A DNA stretch of 64,000 bases from Mycolicibacterium diernhoferi. Lineage in GTDB: Bacteria; Actinomycetota; Actinomycetes; Mycobacteriales; Mycobacteriaceae. Positions 17,666 through 26,084 of this stretch are shown in pieces. The DNA lies in the NCBI RefSeq assembly GCF_019456655.1, contig NZ_CP080332.1, positions 1,488,001 to 1,552,000 of the forward strand, written 5' to 3'. Position 1 is the first letter of the stretch, and each line of letters opens with the position of its first letter. The position numbers and the translations under genes were made by a program. A model generated the notes under the pieces. It was not told where the DNA came from. It did not search any database and saw only the letters and a list, made by a program, of their open reading frames with translations.

Positions 17666-18436
17666 TCAGACCAAGGTCCCGCCGTCGACGCGCAGCACCG
17701 CCCCGGTGACATAGGAGGCCCGGTCGCTGAGCAGCCAGGCCGCAGCCTCGGCGATCTCCTCGGGTGCCGCCGCCCGTCCCAACGGGGTCTGGGCCACCAG
17801 ATCGTCGATCACACCGGGACTTTCGGCATCCCAATCTCGGATCATCTCGGTCAGCGTGGTCCCGGGGGTGATGGCATTGACCCGGATTCCCTCCGGCCCG
17901 TAGGTGATTGCCGCCGATTCGGTCAGACTGTTCACCGCGCGCTTCATCGCGCCGTACGCCGGCAGCGCCGGGTTGCCGCGCAGACTGCCCACACTGGAGG
18001 TGTTCACGATGGCGCCGGACCCGGAGGTGGCCCGGATGGCGGCGACCTGGGCGCTGATCGCCAGCCAGACACCCTTGAGGTTGACCGAGTAGACGTGATC
18101 GAAGTCGGCCTCGGTCACCGTGTCGAGCGGCCCGGGTGACGTGTTGACGGCCCCGTTGTTGAAGGCGATGTCCAGCCGGCCCCACAGGTCGAGGGCGCGC
18201 TGCACGGCAGCGTGCACACTGGCGCCGTCGGCGAGGTCGCACACGATGTAGTCGGCGGTGCCACCGGCCGCCCGGATGTCCTCGGTGACCGTCTTGAGTT
18301 GGCTCTCGGTCCTGGCGGCCAACAGCACCGTCGCACCTTCCCGGGCGAACAGTCGTGCCGCGGCGGCGCCGATGCCGCGCCCGGCGCCGGAGATGAATGC
18401 AACTTTGTCGGCCAGCAGGCCCGTCTTCGTCGTCAT
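17666..18436 (-). CDS. Short-chain dehydrogenase/reductase
   Basis: 256 residues, a classical SDR: cofactor loop SGAGRGIGAAAA (about 16-27), NNGA in place of NNAG near residue 90, catalytic Ser in NTSSVGS (about 140), and Tyr/Lys in YGAMK (about 157-161), ending with the usual VTGAVLRVDGG. An Arg after the glycine loop and ARTES in the second strand favour NADP(H). The ATG at 18436 is the last possible family start. It is divergent from an MmyB-like regulator with an 87-base gap that contains a perfect inverted repeat, so the regulator probably controls it. Substrate unknown. Confidence 0.9.
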   Translation of the reverse strand: MTTKTGLLADKVAFISGAGRGIGAAAARLFAREGATVLLAARTESQLKTVTEDIRAAGGTADYIVCDLADGASVHAAVQRALDLWGRLDIAFNNGAVNTSPGPLDTVTEADFDHVYSVNLKGVWLAISAQVAAIRATSGSGAIVNTSSVGSLRGNPALPAYGAMKRAVNSLTESAAITYGPEGIRVNAITPGTTLTEMIRDWDAESPGVIDDLVAQTPLGRAAAPEEIAEAAAWLLSDRASYVTGAVLRVDGGTLV

Positions 18437-18470
18437 GGTGTCGAGCCTGCGCCCGGGCCGGAGTTCGGAT

Positions 18471-18491
18471 CCAGGTACCACCGATACCTGG
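18471..18491. promoter_or_regulatory. Candidate operator between SDR and MmyB-like regulator
   Basis: CCAGGTA-N7-TACCTGG, a perfect 7-bp inverted repeat, lies almost exactly midway between the two divergent start codons (18436 and 18524). Its position and symmetry fit a dimeric HTH regulator that controls both promoters. Confidence 0.6.
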
Positions 18492-18523
18492 CTGCGATCG
18501 GTCCCGGTCCGGACAATGGGGAC

Positions 18524-19378
18524 GTGGACAAACGTGAGTTGGGGGCGTTCCTGCGCAGCAGGCGGGAGCGGATCGCCCCCGCCGATGTGGGCCTGCCGGC
18601 GGGCCCGCGTCGGCACACCCCGGGCCTGCGCCGCGACGAGGTCGCTCATCTGGCCTTCATCTCCACCGAGTACTACACCCGCCTCGAGCAGGCCCGCGCG
18701 CCGCACCCCTCCCGGGAGGTGCTCGAGGGGCTGACCCGCGCGCTGCGGTTGACCGACAGCGAGCGCGCTCATCTGCACCTGCTGGCCGGTGTCGAACCGC
18801 AGCGCCCGGTGGGCCCGCCGCGGGCGGTGCGCCAGAGCATCCTGGATCTGCTGTACCGGCTGCCTCAGGCGGCGGCGATCGTGCTGTCGGCGACCCACGA
18901 GGTGCTGGCCTGGAATGATCTGGCCTGCGCGCTGATGGAGGACTTCTCGGCGCTGCCGCGCCGGGACCGCAATCTGCTGCGCCGGGTGTTTCTGGGGCCG
19001 AAGGGGCCGGGTGGGCGACGGCTTTACGGGGTGTCCGACGTCGACGAGTTCGCGCGTACCAGTGCCAAGCAGCTGCGTGCGGCAGCGGCCCGCTACCCCG
19101 ACGATCCCGAGGTCGCCGGCCTCGTGGAGGAGCTGCTTTCCGGTAGCGAGGAGTTCAGGACGCTGTGGGAGTCGCACGACATCGTCGACCGGGTGGCGCT
19201 GTGTAAGACGTTCGCGCATCCGGTGGTCGGGGCGGTGTCGGTGAACTGCGATGTGCTCGACATCGCCGACCGCGATCAGCAGGTGGTGATTTATACCGCG
19301 CAGCCGGGATCACCGTCGGAGGAGGCGCTGCGGCTGCTGTCGGTGCTGGGGACTCAGCGGATGGATGCGCCCGGCTGA
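18524..19378 (+). CDS. XRE/MmyB-like transcriptional regulator
   Basis: 284 residues. The N-terminal helix-turn-helix (about 1-70: LGAFLRSRRERI, LRRDEVAHLAFISTEYYTRLEQAR) is followed by a ligand-binding MmyB domain (about 95-280) with the family pattern VLSATHEVLAWNDLACAL and a C-terminal DQQVVIYTAQPGSPSEEALRLL. In actinobacteria such proteins commonly regulate an adjacent divergent oxidoreductase and the domain can bind fatty acids. The start is a GTG at 18524. The dnaE2 LexA box begins 4 bases after its stop. Confidence 0.9.
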   Translation: MDKRELGAFLRSRRERIAPADVGLPAGPRRHTPGLRRDEVAHLAFISTEYYTRLEQARAPHPSREVLEGLTRALRLTDSERAHLHLLAGVEPQRPVGPPRAVRQSILDLLYRLPQAAAIVLSATHEVLAWNDLACALMEDFSALPRRDRNLLRRVFLGPKGPGGRRLYGVSDVDEFARTSAKQLRAAAARYPDDPEVAGLVEELLSGSEEFRTLWESHDIVDRVALCKTFAHPVVGAVSVNCDVLDIADRDQQVVIYTAQPGSPSEEALRLLSVLGTQRMDAPG

Positions 19379-19381
19379 CTG

Positions 19382-19403
19382 TCGAACACATGTTCGATAT
19401 ACT
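19382..19403 (+). promoter_or_regulatory. LexA (SOS) box and -10 element of dnaE2
   Basis: TCGAACACATGTTCGA (19382-19397) is a perfect LexA operator. It is followed directly by TATACT (19398-19403), a good TANNNT -10 element. Transcription starting 7 bases further on would begin at the GTG start codon at 19410, so the dnaE2 mRNA may be leaderless. LexA bound here would block RNA polymerase directly. Confidence 0.9.
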
Positions 19404-19409
19404 GCCGGT

Positions 19410-22400
19410 GTGGGGTGGAACGATGGGCCGTCGACATGGCCCGAGATGGAGCGGGTGCTGAACGGCAGGCCCCGCCCCGGCAAGAAGCCGCCGCGCTCCG
19501 GCCTGCCGCTGGCACCCCCGGGCGACGGTGGTGACAGTCCCGCCTGGTCCCGCAAGCGCGGCGCCTACGAATCCGCCGGAAAGGCGCGGGAACGCTCGGC
19601 GGTCCCGTACGCCGAACTGCACGCGCATTCGGCCTACAGCTTCCTGGACGGGGCCGGCACCCCGGAGGAACTGGTGGAGGAGGCGGCCCGGCTGGACCTG
19701 CGGGCCATCGCGCTGACCGACCACGACGGTCTCTACGGCGTGGTGCGGTTCGCCGAGGCCGCCCGCGAGCTGGGCATGTCCACCGTCTTCGGCGCCGAAC
19801 TGTCGCTGGGCAATGTGCCGCGCACCGAGCAGCCCGACCCACCCGGCCCGCATCTGCTGGTGCTGGCCCGCGGTCCGGAGGGCTACCGGCGGCTGTCCCG
19901 CCAGATCTCGGCGGCACATCTGGCCGGCGGGGAGAAGGGTAAGCCGCGGTATGACTTCGACACGCTGACCGAGGCCGCCGGCGGGCACTGGCACATCCTC
20001 ACCGGCTGTCGTAAAGGTCATGTGCAACAAGCCTTTACCCAAGGCGGCCCGGACGCTGCGGGCCGCGCGCTGGCCGATCTGGTGGACCGGTTCGGCGCCG
20101 ACCGGGTCAGCGTCGAACTCACCCATCACGGCCACCCGGCCGATGACGAACGCAATGCGGCGCTGGCCGCGCTGGCACCGCGCTACGGCGTGAACGTGGT
20201 CGCCACCACCGGGGCGCACTTCGCGGCCCCGTCCCGCGGCCGGCTGGCAATGGCGATGGCGGCCATCCGGGCCCGCAATTCGATGGACGCCGCAGCCGGC
20301 TGGCTGGCGCCGCTGGGCGGGGCGCATCTGCGGTCGGGGGAGGAGATGTCCCGGCTCTTCGGTCCCGGCATCGTGACCGCAGCCGCCGACCTGGGGGAGC
20401 AGTGCGCCTTCGGTCTGGCGCTGATCGCCCCGCAACTGCCGCCGTTCGACGTGCCGGACGGGCACACCGAATCGAGCTGGCTGCGCAAACTGGTGCGCGA
20501 CGGCGCCCGGGAACGCTACGGCCCGCCGGAGCGGGCGCCCAAGGCCTACGCGCAGATCGAACACGAGCTGGCGATCATCGACAAACTGGACTTTCCCGGC
20601 TATTTCCTGGTGGTGCACGACATCACCCGGTTCTGCCGGGAGAGCGCCATCCTGTGCCAGGGTCGGGGATCGGCGGCCAATTCGGCGGTCTGCTACGCGC
20701 TCAAGGTCACCAACGTCGACCCGATCGCCAACGAGTTGCTGTTCGAACGATTCCTGTCGCCGGCCCGGGACGGCCCTCCGGACATCGACATCGACATCGA
20801 ATCGGACCTGCGCGAGAACGTCATCCAGTACGTCTATGACCGTTACGGCCGTGACTACGCCGCCCAGGTCGCCAACGTCATCACCTATCGGGGGCGCAGC
20901 GCCATCCGCGACATGGCCCGGGCGCTGGGCTTCTCGCAGGGCCAGCAGGACGCCTGGAGCAAGCAGATCAGCCGGTGGAACGGGTTGGCCGACTCACCCG
21001 ATGTGGAGGACATTCCCGAGCAGGTGGTGGAGCTGGCCACCCAGATCTCCAACCTGCCCCGGCACATGGGTATCCACTCCGGCGGCATGGTGATCTGCGA
21101 CCGCCCGATCGCCGATGTGTGTCCGGTGGAGTGGGCCCGCATGGCGAACCGCAGTGTGCTGCAGTGGGACAAAGACGACTGCGCGGCAATCGGTCTGGTG
21201 AAGTTCGACCTGCTCGGGCTCGGCATGCTGTCGGCTCTGCACTACGCCATCGATCTGGTGCGCGAGCACAAGGGCATCGAGGTGGACCTGTCGAAGCTGG
21301 ATCTGTCCGAGCCGGCGGTCTACGAGATGCTGCGGCGCGCTGATTCGGTCGGGGTGTTCCAGGTCGAGTCCCGCGCGCAGATGGCCACCCTGCCCAGGCT
21401 CAAACCGAGGATCTTCTACGACCTGGTGGTCGAGGTCGCCCTGATCCGTCCCGGCCCCATCCAGGGCGGGTCGGTGCACCCGTACATCAAGCGGCGCAAC
21501 GGTATCGAACCGGTCGTCTACGATCACCCGTCGATGGAGCCGGCGTTGCGCAAAACCCTCGGTGTGCCGTTGTTCCAGGAGCAGCTGATGCAGTTGGCGG
21601 TGGATTGTGCCGGGTTCACCCCGGCCGAGGCGGATCAGCTGCGCCGGGCGATGGGCTCGAAACGATCGACCGAGAAGATGCGCCGGCTGCGCGACCGGTT
21701 CTACCAGGGCATGCGGGACCGGCACGGCATCACCGGTGCGGTGGCCGAGAAGATCTACGAGAAGCTGGAAGCGTTCGCCAATTTCGGTTTCCCGGAGAGT
21801 CATTCGCTGAGCTTCGCCTCGCTGGTGTTCTACTCGTCGTGGTTCAAGTTGCACCATCCGGCGGTGTTCTGCGCGGCGCTGTTACGGGCTCAGCCGATGG
21901 GTTTCTACTCGCCGCAGTCGTTGGTGGCCGATGCCCGCCGGCACGGGGTGGCCGTACACGGGCCGGACGTCAACGCCGCCCTGGCACATGCGACCTGTGA
22001 GAACGACGGGCTGGATGTGCGGATGGGCCTGGGCAGTGTCCGGTACATCGGCGACGAACTGGCGCAACGGATCGTCGACGATCGGACGGCGAACGGGCCG
22101 TTCGCATCCCTGCTGGATCTTACTGCCCGAGTGCAGCTTTCGGTGCCGCAGACCGAGGCGCTGGCGACCGCGGGTGCGCTCGGCTGTTTCGGGATCACCC
22201 GTCGCGAAGGGCTGTGGGCCGCAGGCGCGGCGGCCGCGGAGCGTCCGGACCGGTTACCGGGAGTGGGGTCGTCCTCACACATTCCGCCGCTGCCGGGGAT
22301 GAGCGCGCTGGAACTGGCGGCCGCCGACGTGTGGGCCACCGGTGTCTCCCCGGACAGCTACCCCACCCAGTTCCTGCGCGAGGATCTGGCGGCGATGGGT

Positions 22401-22712
22401 GTCGTGCCCGCCGCCGAGTTGCTGACGGTGCCCGACGGCACCCGGATCCTGGTGGCCGGTGCGGTGACCCACCGGCAGCGTCCGGCCACCGCGCAGGGCG
22501 TCACCTTCGTCAACCTGGAGGACGAGACCGGCATGGTCAACGTGCTGTGTGCGCCGGGGGTGTGGGCCCGGCACCGCAAGCTGGCGCAGAGCGCCCCGGC
22601 GCTGATCATCCGGGGCATCGTGCAGAACGCCACCGGTGCGGTCACCGTGCTGGCCGACCGGATGAGCCCGGTAGACCTGAAGGTGCGGTCCCGGTCCCGG
22701 GACTTCCAGTGA
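19410..22712 (+). CDS. dnaE2: Error-prone DNA polymerase DnaE2 (ImuC)
   Basis: 1100 residues, a C-family polymerase alpha subunit for damage-induced mutagenic translesion synthesis. It has an N-terminal PHP domain (YAELHAHSAYSFLDGAGTPEE, near residues 64-85), the polymerase palm with catalytic acids in PPDIDIDIE (Asp458, 460, 462), a helix-hairpin-helix region, and a C-terminal OB fold (GVTFVNLEDETGMVNVL). It is shorter than replicative DnaE1, as expected for DnaE2. The GTG at 19410 (VGWNDGPSTWPEMERVLNG) fits the family N-terminus and avoids the LexA box. It shares SOS control with imuA'-imuB about 10 kb upstream, its partners in the mutasome. Confidence 0.97.
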   Translation: MGWNDGPSTWPEMERVLNGRPRPGKKPPRSGLPLAPPGDGGDSPAWSRKRGAYESAGKARERSAVPYAELHAHSAYSFLDGAGTPEELVEEAARLDLRAIALTDHDGLYGVVRFAEAARELGMSTVFGAELSLGNVPRTEQPDPPGPHLLVLARGPEGYRRLSRQISAAHLAGGEKGKPRYDFDTLTEAAGGHWHILTGCRKGHVQQAFTQGGPDAAGRALADLVDRFGADRVSVELTHHGHPADDERNAALAALAPRYGVNVVATTGAHFAAPSRGRLAMAMAAIRARNSMDAAAGWLAPLGGAHLRSGEEMSRLFGPGIVTAAADLGEQCAFGLALIAPQLPPFDVPDGHTESSWLRKLVRDGARERYGPPERAPKAYAQIEHELAIIDKLDFPGYFLVVHDITRFCRESAILCQGRGSAANSAVCYALKVTNVDPIANELLFERFLSPARDGPPDIDIDIESDLRENVIQYVYDRYGRDYAAQVANVITYRGRSAIRDMARALGFSQGQQDAWSKQISRWNGLADSPDVEDIPEQVVELATQISNLPRHMGIHSGGMVICDRPIADVCPVEWARMANRSVLQWDKDDCAAIGLVKFDLLGLGMLSALHYAIDLVREHKGIEVDLSKLDLSEPAVYEMLRRADSVGVFQVESRAQMATLPRLKPRIFYDLVVEVALIRPGPIQGGSVHPYIKRRNGIEPVVYDHPSMEPALRKTLGVPLFQEQLMQLAVDCAGFTPAEADQLRRAMGSKRSTEKMRRLRDRFYQGMRDRHGITGAVAEKIYEKLEAFANFGFPESHSLSFASLVFYSSWFKLHHPAVFCAALLRAQPMGFYSPQSLVADARRHGVAVHGPDVNAALAHATCENDGLDVRMGLGSVRYIGDELAQRIVDDRTANGPFASLLDLTARVQLSVPQTEALATAGALGCFGITRREGLWAAGAAAAERPDRLPGVGSSSHIPPLPGMSALELAAADVWATGVSPDSYPTQFLREDLAAMGVVPAAELLTVPDGTRILVAGAVTHRQRPATAQGVTFVNLEDETGMVNVLCAPGVWARHRKLAQSAPALIIRGIVQNATGAVTVLADRMSPVDLKVRSRSRDFQ

Positions 22713-22879
22713 GCCGGACTACCGGCTAACCCCCATCACAGAGTGCGGGGAGGCGCAGGGGTCATTGGCGGTGAGCAGTGATGTTCGCACGGCAAAACAG
22801 GACCAGAGTCATCACCAGCGCTTATCAGCAACCGCCGGTAGGCCGAGTCCATTCCCTCCCACGAAAGCTGGTGAATCCG

Positions 22880-24496
22880 ATGACCACCGAACCCACCATC
22901 CAAGACGTCACCTTCGATCTGCTCCGCACACTGGGCATCACCACGGTGTTCGGTAACCCGGGCTCCACGGAAGAGACCTTTCTGCAGGACTTCCCGGAGG
23001 ATTTCACCTACGTCCTCGCCCTGCAGGAGGCCTCCGCGCTGGCCATGGCCGACGGCTTCTCCCAGGCCACTGGCAAGCCGGCCCTGGTCAACCTGCACAC
23101 CGCCGCCGGCACCGGTAACGCGATGGGCAGCCTGGTCGCCGCCTACCGCGCCAACACCCCGCTGATCGTCACCGCGGGCCAGCAGACCCGCGAGATGTCG
23201 GTCATCGATCCCTACCTGAACAACCCGGACGCCACCGAGATGCCCAAACCGTGGGTCAAGTGGTCCTACGAGCCGGTGCGCCCCGAGGACGTGCCCGCCG
23301 CCTTCATGCAGGCCTACGCGGTCGCCATGCAGGAGCCCAAAGGGCCGGTGTACCTGTCGATTCCGCTGGACGACTGGCAGAAGCCGGCACTGGGCCCGGC
23401 CGTGGTGCGCAGCATCAGCGAGCACACCGCCCCCGACGGCGCCCGGCTGCGCGAGTTTGCCGACCGGATCAACCGCGCCCAGAACCCGGTGCTGGTCCTG
23501 GGCCCCGAGGTGGACCGGGCCGGCGGCTGGGACGCGGGCATCGCGTTCGCCGAGAAGCTGGGCGCCCCGGTGCACGGCAGCGCGCTGAGCGACCGGTGCT
23601 CGTTCCCCGAGACCCACCCGCTGTATGCCGGTCCGCTGCCGCTGACCATCGACGAGACCAACAAGGCCCTGCGCGGGCATGACCTCGTCATCGTCATCGG
23701 CGCCCAGGTCTTCCGCTACTACCCCTACGTGGCGGGGGACTACCTGCCCGAGGGCGCCGAGCTCATCCAGGTCACCGTCGACCCGCATCTGGCGGCCGTC
23801 GCCCCGGTCGGTGACAGCCTGGTCGGCGATCCCCGCATCGCCCTGGAACAACTGGTCGAGATGATCGACGTGCCCGTCGGCCGCACCCCGCCGGCCCCGT
23901 TGAACCGGGACCGCGACGTGCAGACCTCCGCCCCGTCGGAGCCGCTGACGGCCGACGAGGTCTACCACACCCTGAGCACCGTCAAGCCCGACGACGCCGC
24001 GGTCGTCATGGAGTCCACCTCGACGCTGGCCGAACTGCTGCAGTGGCTGCCCACCAGCCGGCGGGAGAGCTTCTTCGCCACCGGCAGCGGCGGGATCGGC
24101 TGGGGTGTCCCGGCCGCGGTCGGCCTGGCGCTCGGTGACCGCGAGCGGGGCGTCGACCGGCACATCGTCGCCACCATCGGCGACGGGTCGTTCCAGTACT
24201 CCATCCAGGCGATCTGGACGGCCGCCCAGCACAAGTTGCCGATCGTCTTCGTCGTGCTGCGCAACGGCGCGTACGCGATCCTGAAGTCCTTCGCAGAGCT
24301 CGAAGAGACCCCCAACGTCCCGGCGCTGGATCTGCCCGGACTCGACATCGGCTCGCTGGCAACCGGATTCGGATGCCGGACCGCCAACGTCAGCACCACC
24401 GAAGAACTCGCCCGCGAGTTCAAGGAGGCCGTGGCGGCCGAGGGCCCCACCGTCCTGGTGGTCCCGACGCAGCAGGAGATGCCGCATCTCGGATAA
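22880..24496 (+). CDS. mdlC: Benzoylformate decarboxylase-like ThDP enzyme
   Basis: 538 residues, ThDP-dependent decarboxylase closely resembling Pseudomonas putida benzoylformate decarboxylase, which turns benzoylformate into benzaldehyde in mandelate degradation. The N-terminal domain has NPGSTE (Ser29, the counterpart of Ser26), LALQEAS (cofactor-activating Glu) and NLHTAAGTGNA (His73, the counterpart of His70). The ThDP-binding GDGSFQYSIQAIW motif is near residue 434. The region FRYYPY (278-283) has Tyr where the Pseudomonas enzyme has its second active-site His (FRYHQY, His281), so substrate or rate may differ. I chose the ATG at 22880 because it starts the homologous region; the 167 bases upstream hold no gene. 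A tautomerase follows 73 bases downstream. Confidence 0.85.
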   Translation: MTTEPTIQDVTFDLLRTLGITTVFGNPGSTEETFLQDFPEDFTYVLALQEASALAMADGFSQATGKPALVNLHTAAGTGNAMGSLVAAYRANTPLIVTAGQQTREMSVIDPYLNNPDATEMPKPWVKWSYEPVRPEDVPAAFMQAYAVAMQEPKGPVYLSIPLDDWQKPALGPAVVRSISEHTAPDGARLREFADRINRAQNPVLVLGPEVDRAGGWDAGIAFAEKLGAPVHGSALSDRCSFPETHPLYAGPLPLTIDETNKALRGHDLVIVIGAQVFRYYPYVAGDYLPEGAELIQVTVDPHLAAVAPVGDSLVGDPRIALEQLVEMIDVPVGRTPPAPLNRDRDVQTSAPSEPLTADEVYHTLSTVKPDDAAVVMESTSTLAELLQWLPTSRRESFFATGSGGIGWGVPAAVGLALGDRERGVDRHIVATIGDGSFQYSIQAIWTAAQHKLPIVFVVLRNGAYAILKSFAELEETPNVPALDLPGLDIGSLATGFGCRTANVSTTEELAREFKEAVAAEGPTVLVVPTQQEMPHLG

Positions 24497-24569
24497 CGAT
24501 CCATCGGTGGCCCGGCGGGGGAGACCCCGCCGGGCTCCCACCCCCTCACTCACTTTTCAGGAGCACGTC

Positions 24570-24971
24570 ATGCCCATCTACACCTGCACCACAGCGCGGG
24601 ACACCCTGTCCGGTGACGACAAGGCCACCCTGGCCGGCGAGATCACCCGGATCCACTCCGAGATCAACCACGTGCCCAGCACCTACGTCAACGTCATCTT
24701 CAACGAGCTGCCGACCGACGCCGTCTACACCGACGCCAAGCCCTCCCGCCCGCTGCTGATCACCGGGTGGGTGCGCGACGGTCATCCCGAAGCCGAAACC
24801 ACCCGGCTGGCCACCGAGGTCGCCGCCGCGGCCACCCGGGTCACCGGCATCCCGGCTGAGCGGGTGCTGGTCGTCTTCGAATCCAGCCCGGCCCATTACG
24901 CCGTGGAAGGAGGGCGGGTGCTGCCCGCCCCCGGGGAGGAAGCGGCCTGGATCGCGGCGGCGGGCCACTAG
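24570..24971 (+). CDS. cis-CaaD-like tautomerase superfamily protein
   Basis: 133 residues. After Met removal the first residue is the catalytic Pro1 of the tautomerase superfamily (MPIYTC). Length and the C-terminal GRVLPAPGEEAAW resemble cis-3-chloroacrylate dehalogenase and its relatives (Cg10062-type). Of the dehalogenase residues I recall, Pro1, His28, the first Arg (Arg68 here) and the C-terminal Glu appear present, while the second Arg is His71 and the Tyr is not obvious, so a true dehalogenase is unlikely and the activity (tautomerase or hydratase) is open. The ATG has a CAGGAG site 7 bases upstream. It lies 73 bases behind the decarboxylase gene and is probably co-transcribed. Confidence 0.8.
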   Translation: MPIYTCTTARDTLSGDDKATLAGEITRIHSEINHVPSTYVNVIFNELPTDAVYTDAKPSRPLLITGWVRDGHPEAETTRLATEVAAAATRVTGIPAERVLVVFESSPAHYAVEGGRVLPAPGEEAAWIAAAGH

Positions 24972-24984
24972 TGGGCGGTACGCC

Positions 24985-25395
24985 TCAGGCTTCGGGTGTC
25001 GTCCACACCTTGTCGATGCTGATCCGCAACCGGGCGCCGTAGCCGGACATCGACTCGGTCAACCCGAACTGATCCGCGGCCGGGCCGTACTTCGCCCAAT
25101 AGGACCCGTCCTCGCGGGGATCGGCGTCCTCGGCATCCACTCGCGCCTGCCCACCGAGCACGATGATCCCGCCGCCGTGACCGTCGGAATCGAGGTTCAG
25201 GCTGACCTGCGGGTGCTCCCGGACATGACGCACCTTGGCCGATCCCGGCGCGGTGTAGACGACGATCTCGGCGCCGTCGAAGAAGAACCACACCAGTTTC
25301 GGCACCGGCATCCCGGATTTCGTGACGGTGGTCAGCCACCCGTAGTGGTCGGACACCAGGCGTTCGGTGACTTCCTGAGTCAGGTTTGCAGTCAT
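24985..25395 (-). CDS. PPOX-class F420-dependent enzyme, Rv3369 family
   Basis: 136 residues, a split-barrel flavin/F420-binding protein (pyridoxamine oxidase-like). Typical stretches are YGWLTTVTKSGMPVPKLVWFFFDGAEIVVYT and KVRHVREHPQVSLNLDSDGHGG, and the C-terminal LRISIDKVWTTPEA matches the Rv3369 subfamily. The start at 25395 (MTANLTQEVTERL) lies only 23 bases from the divergent nitroreductase start, so the two promoters must overlap the coding ends and one or both mRNAs are probably leaderless. A paralogue sits on the other side of the nitroreductase (26085-26519). Substrate unknown. Confidence 0.87.
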   Translation of the reverse strand: MTANLTQEVTERLVSDHYGWLTTVTKSGMPVPKLVWFFFDGAEIVVYTAPGSAKVRHVREHPQVSLNLDSDGHGGGIIVLGGQARVDAEDADPREDGSYWAKYGPAADQFGLTESMSGYGARLRISIDKVWTTPEA

Positions 25396-25418
25396 GTACG
25401 CGAATGTAGTCTCGCGGT

Positions 25419-26060
25419 ATGACACTCAACCTGACTGCGGAAGAAGTCCTGACCACCACGCGTTCGGTGCGTAAGCGACTCGACTTCGACAAGCCGGTGC
25501 CCCGCGAGGTCCTGCTGGAATGCCTCGACATCGCGCTGCAGGCGCCGACAGGTTCCAATGCGCAAGGGTGGCAATGGGTTTTCGTCGAGGATCCGGCCAA
25601 GAAGAAGGCGCTGGCCGACATCTACCGCGCTGCCGCCAACCCCTACCTCGCCGCACCCAAGCCGGAGCGCGGCGACATCCGCGACGAGCAGATCGACCGG
25701 GTGATCGGGTCGGCCCAGTTCCTGACCGACAACTTCGAGAAGGCGCCGGTGCTGTTGGTGCCGTGTCTGGAGGGTCGCCCCGACGGCGCCCCGGCCGGCC
25801 TGAGCGCCTCCTACTGGGGTTCGCTGCTGCCGGCGGTGTGGAGCTTCATGCTGGCGCTGCGGACCCGTGGGCTGGGCTCGGCATGGACCACGCTGCACCT
25901 ACTCGGTGACGGTGAGAAGCAGGCCGCCGAGGTGCTGGGCATCCCGTTCGACCAGTACGCGCAGGGCGGCCTGTTCCCGATCGCCTACACCAAGGGCACC
26001 GATTTCAAGAAGGCCAAGCGGCTGCCGGCGGAGAACTTCGCGCACTGGGACACCTGGTAG
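25419..26060 (+). CDS. Nitroreductase family protein (Rv3368c-like)
   Basis: 213 residues, FMN-dependent nitroreductase fold. The N-terminal TTTRSVRKRLDFDKPVPREVL holds the phosphate-binding Arg pair, APTGSNAQGWQWVFV follows near residue 44, and the C-terminal half has RTRGLGSAWTTLHL and KRLPAENFAHWDTW. Proteins of this type reduce nitro compounds or quinones with NAD(P)H. It is divergent from the PPOX gene by 23 bases, and both neighbours are PPOX-type flavin/F420 proteins, a clustering recalled for M. tuberculosis (Rv3368c-Rv3369). Confidence 0.9.
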   Translation: MTLNLTAEEVLTTTRSVRKRLDFDKPVPREVLLECLDIALQAPTGSNAQGWQWVFVEDPAKKKALADIYRAAANPYLAAPKPERGDIRDEQIDRVIGSAQFLTDNFEKAPVLLVPCLEGRPDGAPAGLSASYWGSLLPAVWSFMLALRTRGLGSAWTTLHLLGDGEKQAAEVLGIPFDQYAQGGLFPIAYTKGTDFKKAKRLPAENFAHWDTW

Positions 26061-26084
26061 GCCGACCGGACCCGGCGTCCGCGG

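Noticed and set aside
19365..19409. An upstream start for DnaE2 inside the end of the MmyB-like gene
   Set aside because: It would place the LexA box and -10 element within the coding sequence; the GTG at 19410 fits the family N-terminus.
22736..24553. A 605-codon minus-strand frame opposite the decarboxylase gene
   Set aside because: The plus strand carries a clear ThDP enzyme with all cofactor motifs; the antisense frame is Gly/Val/Arg-rich without domains.
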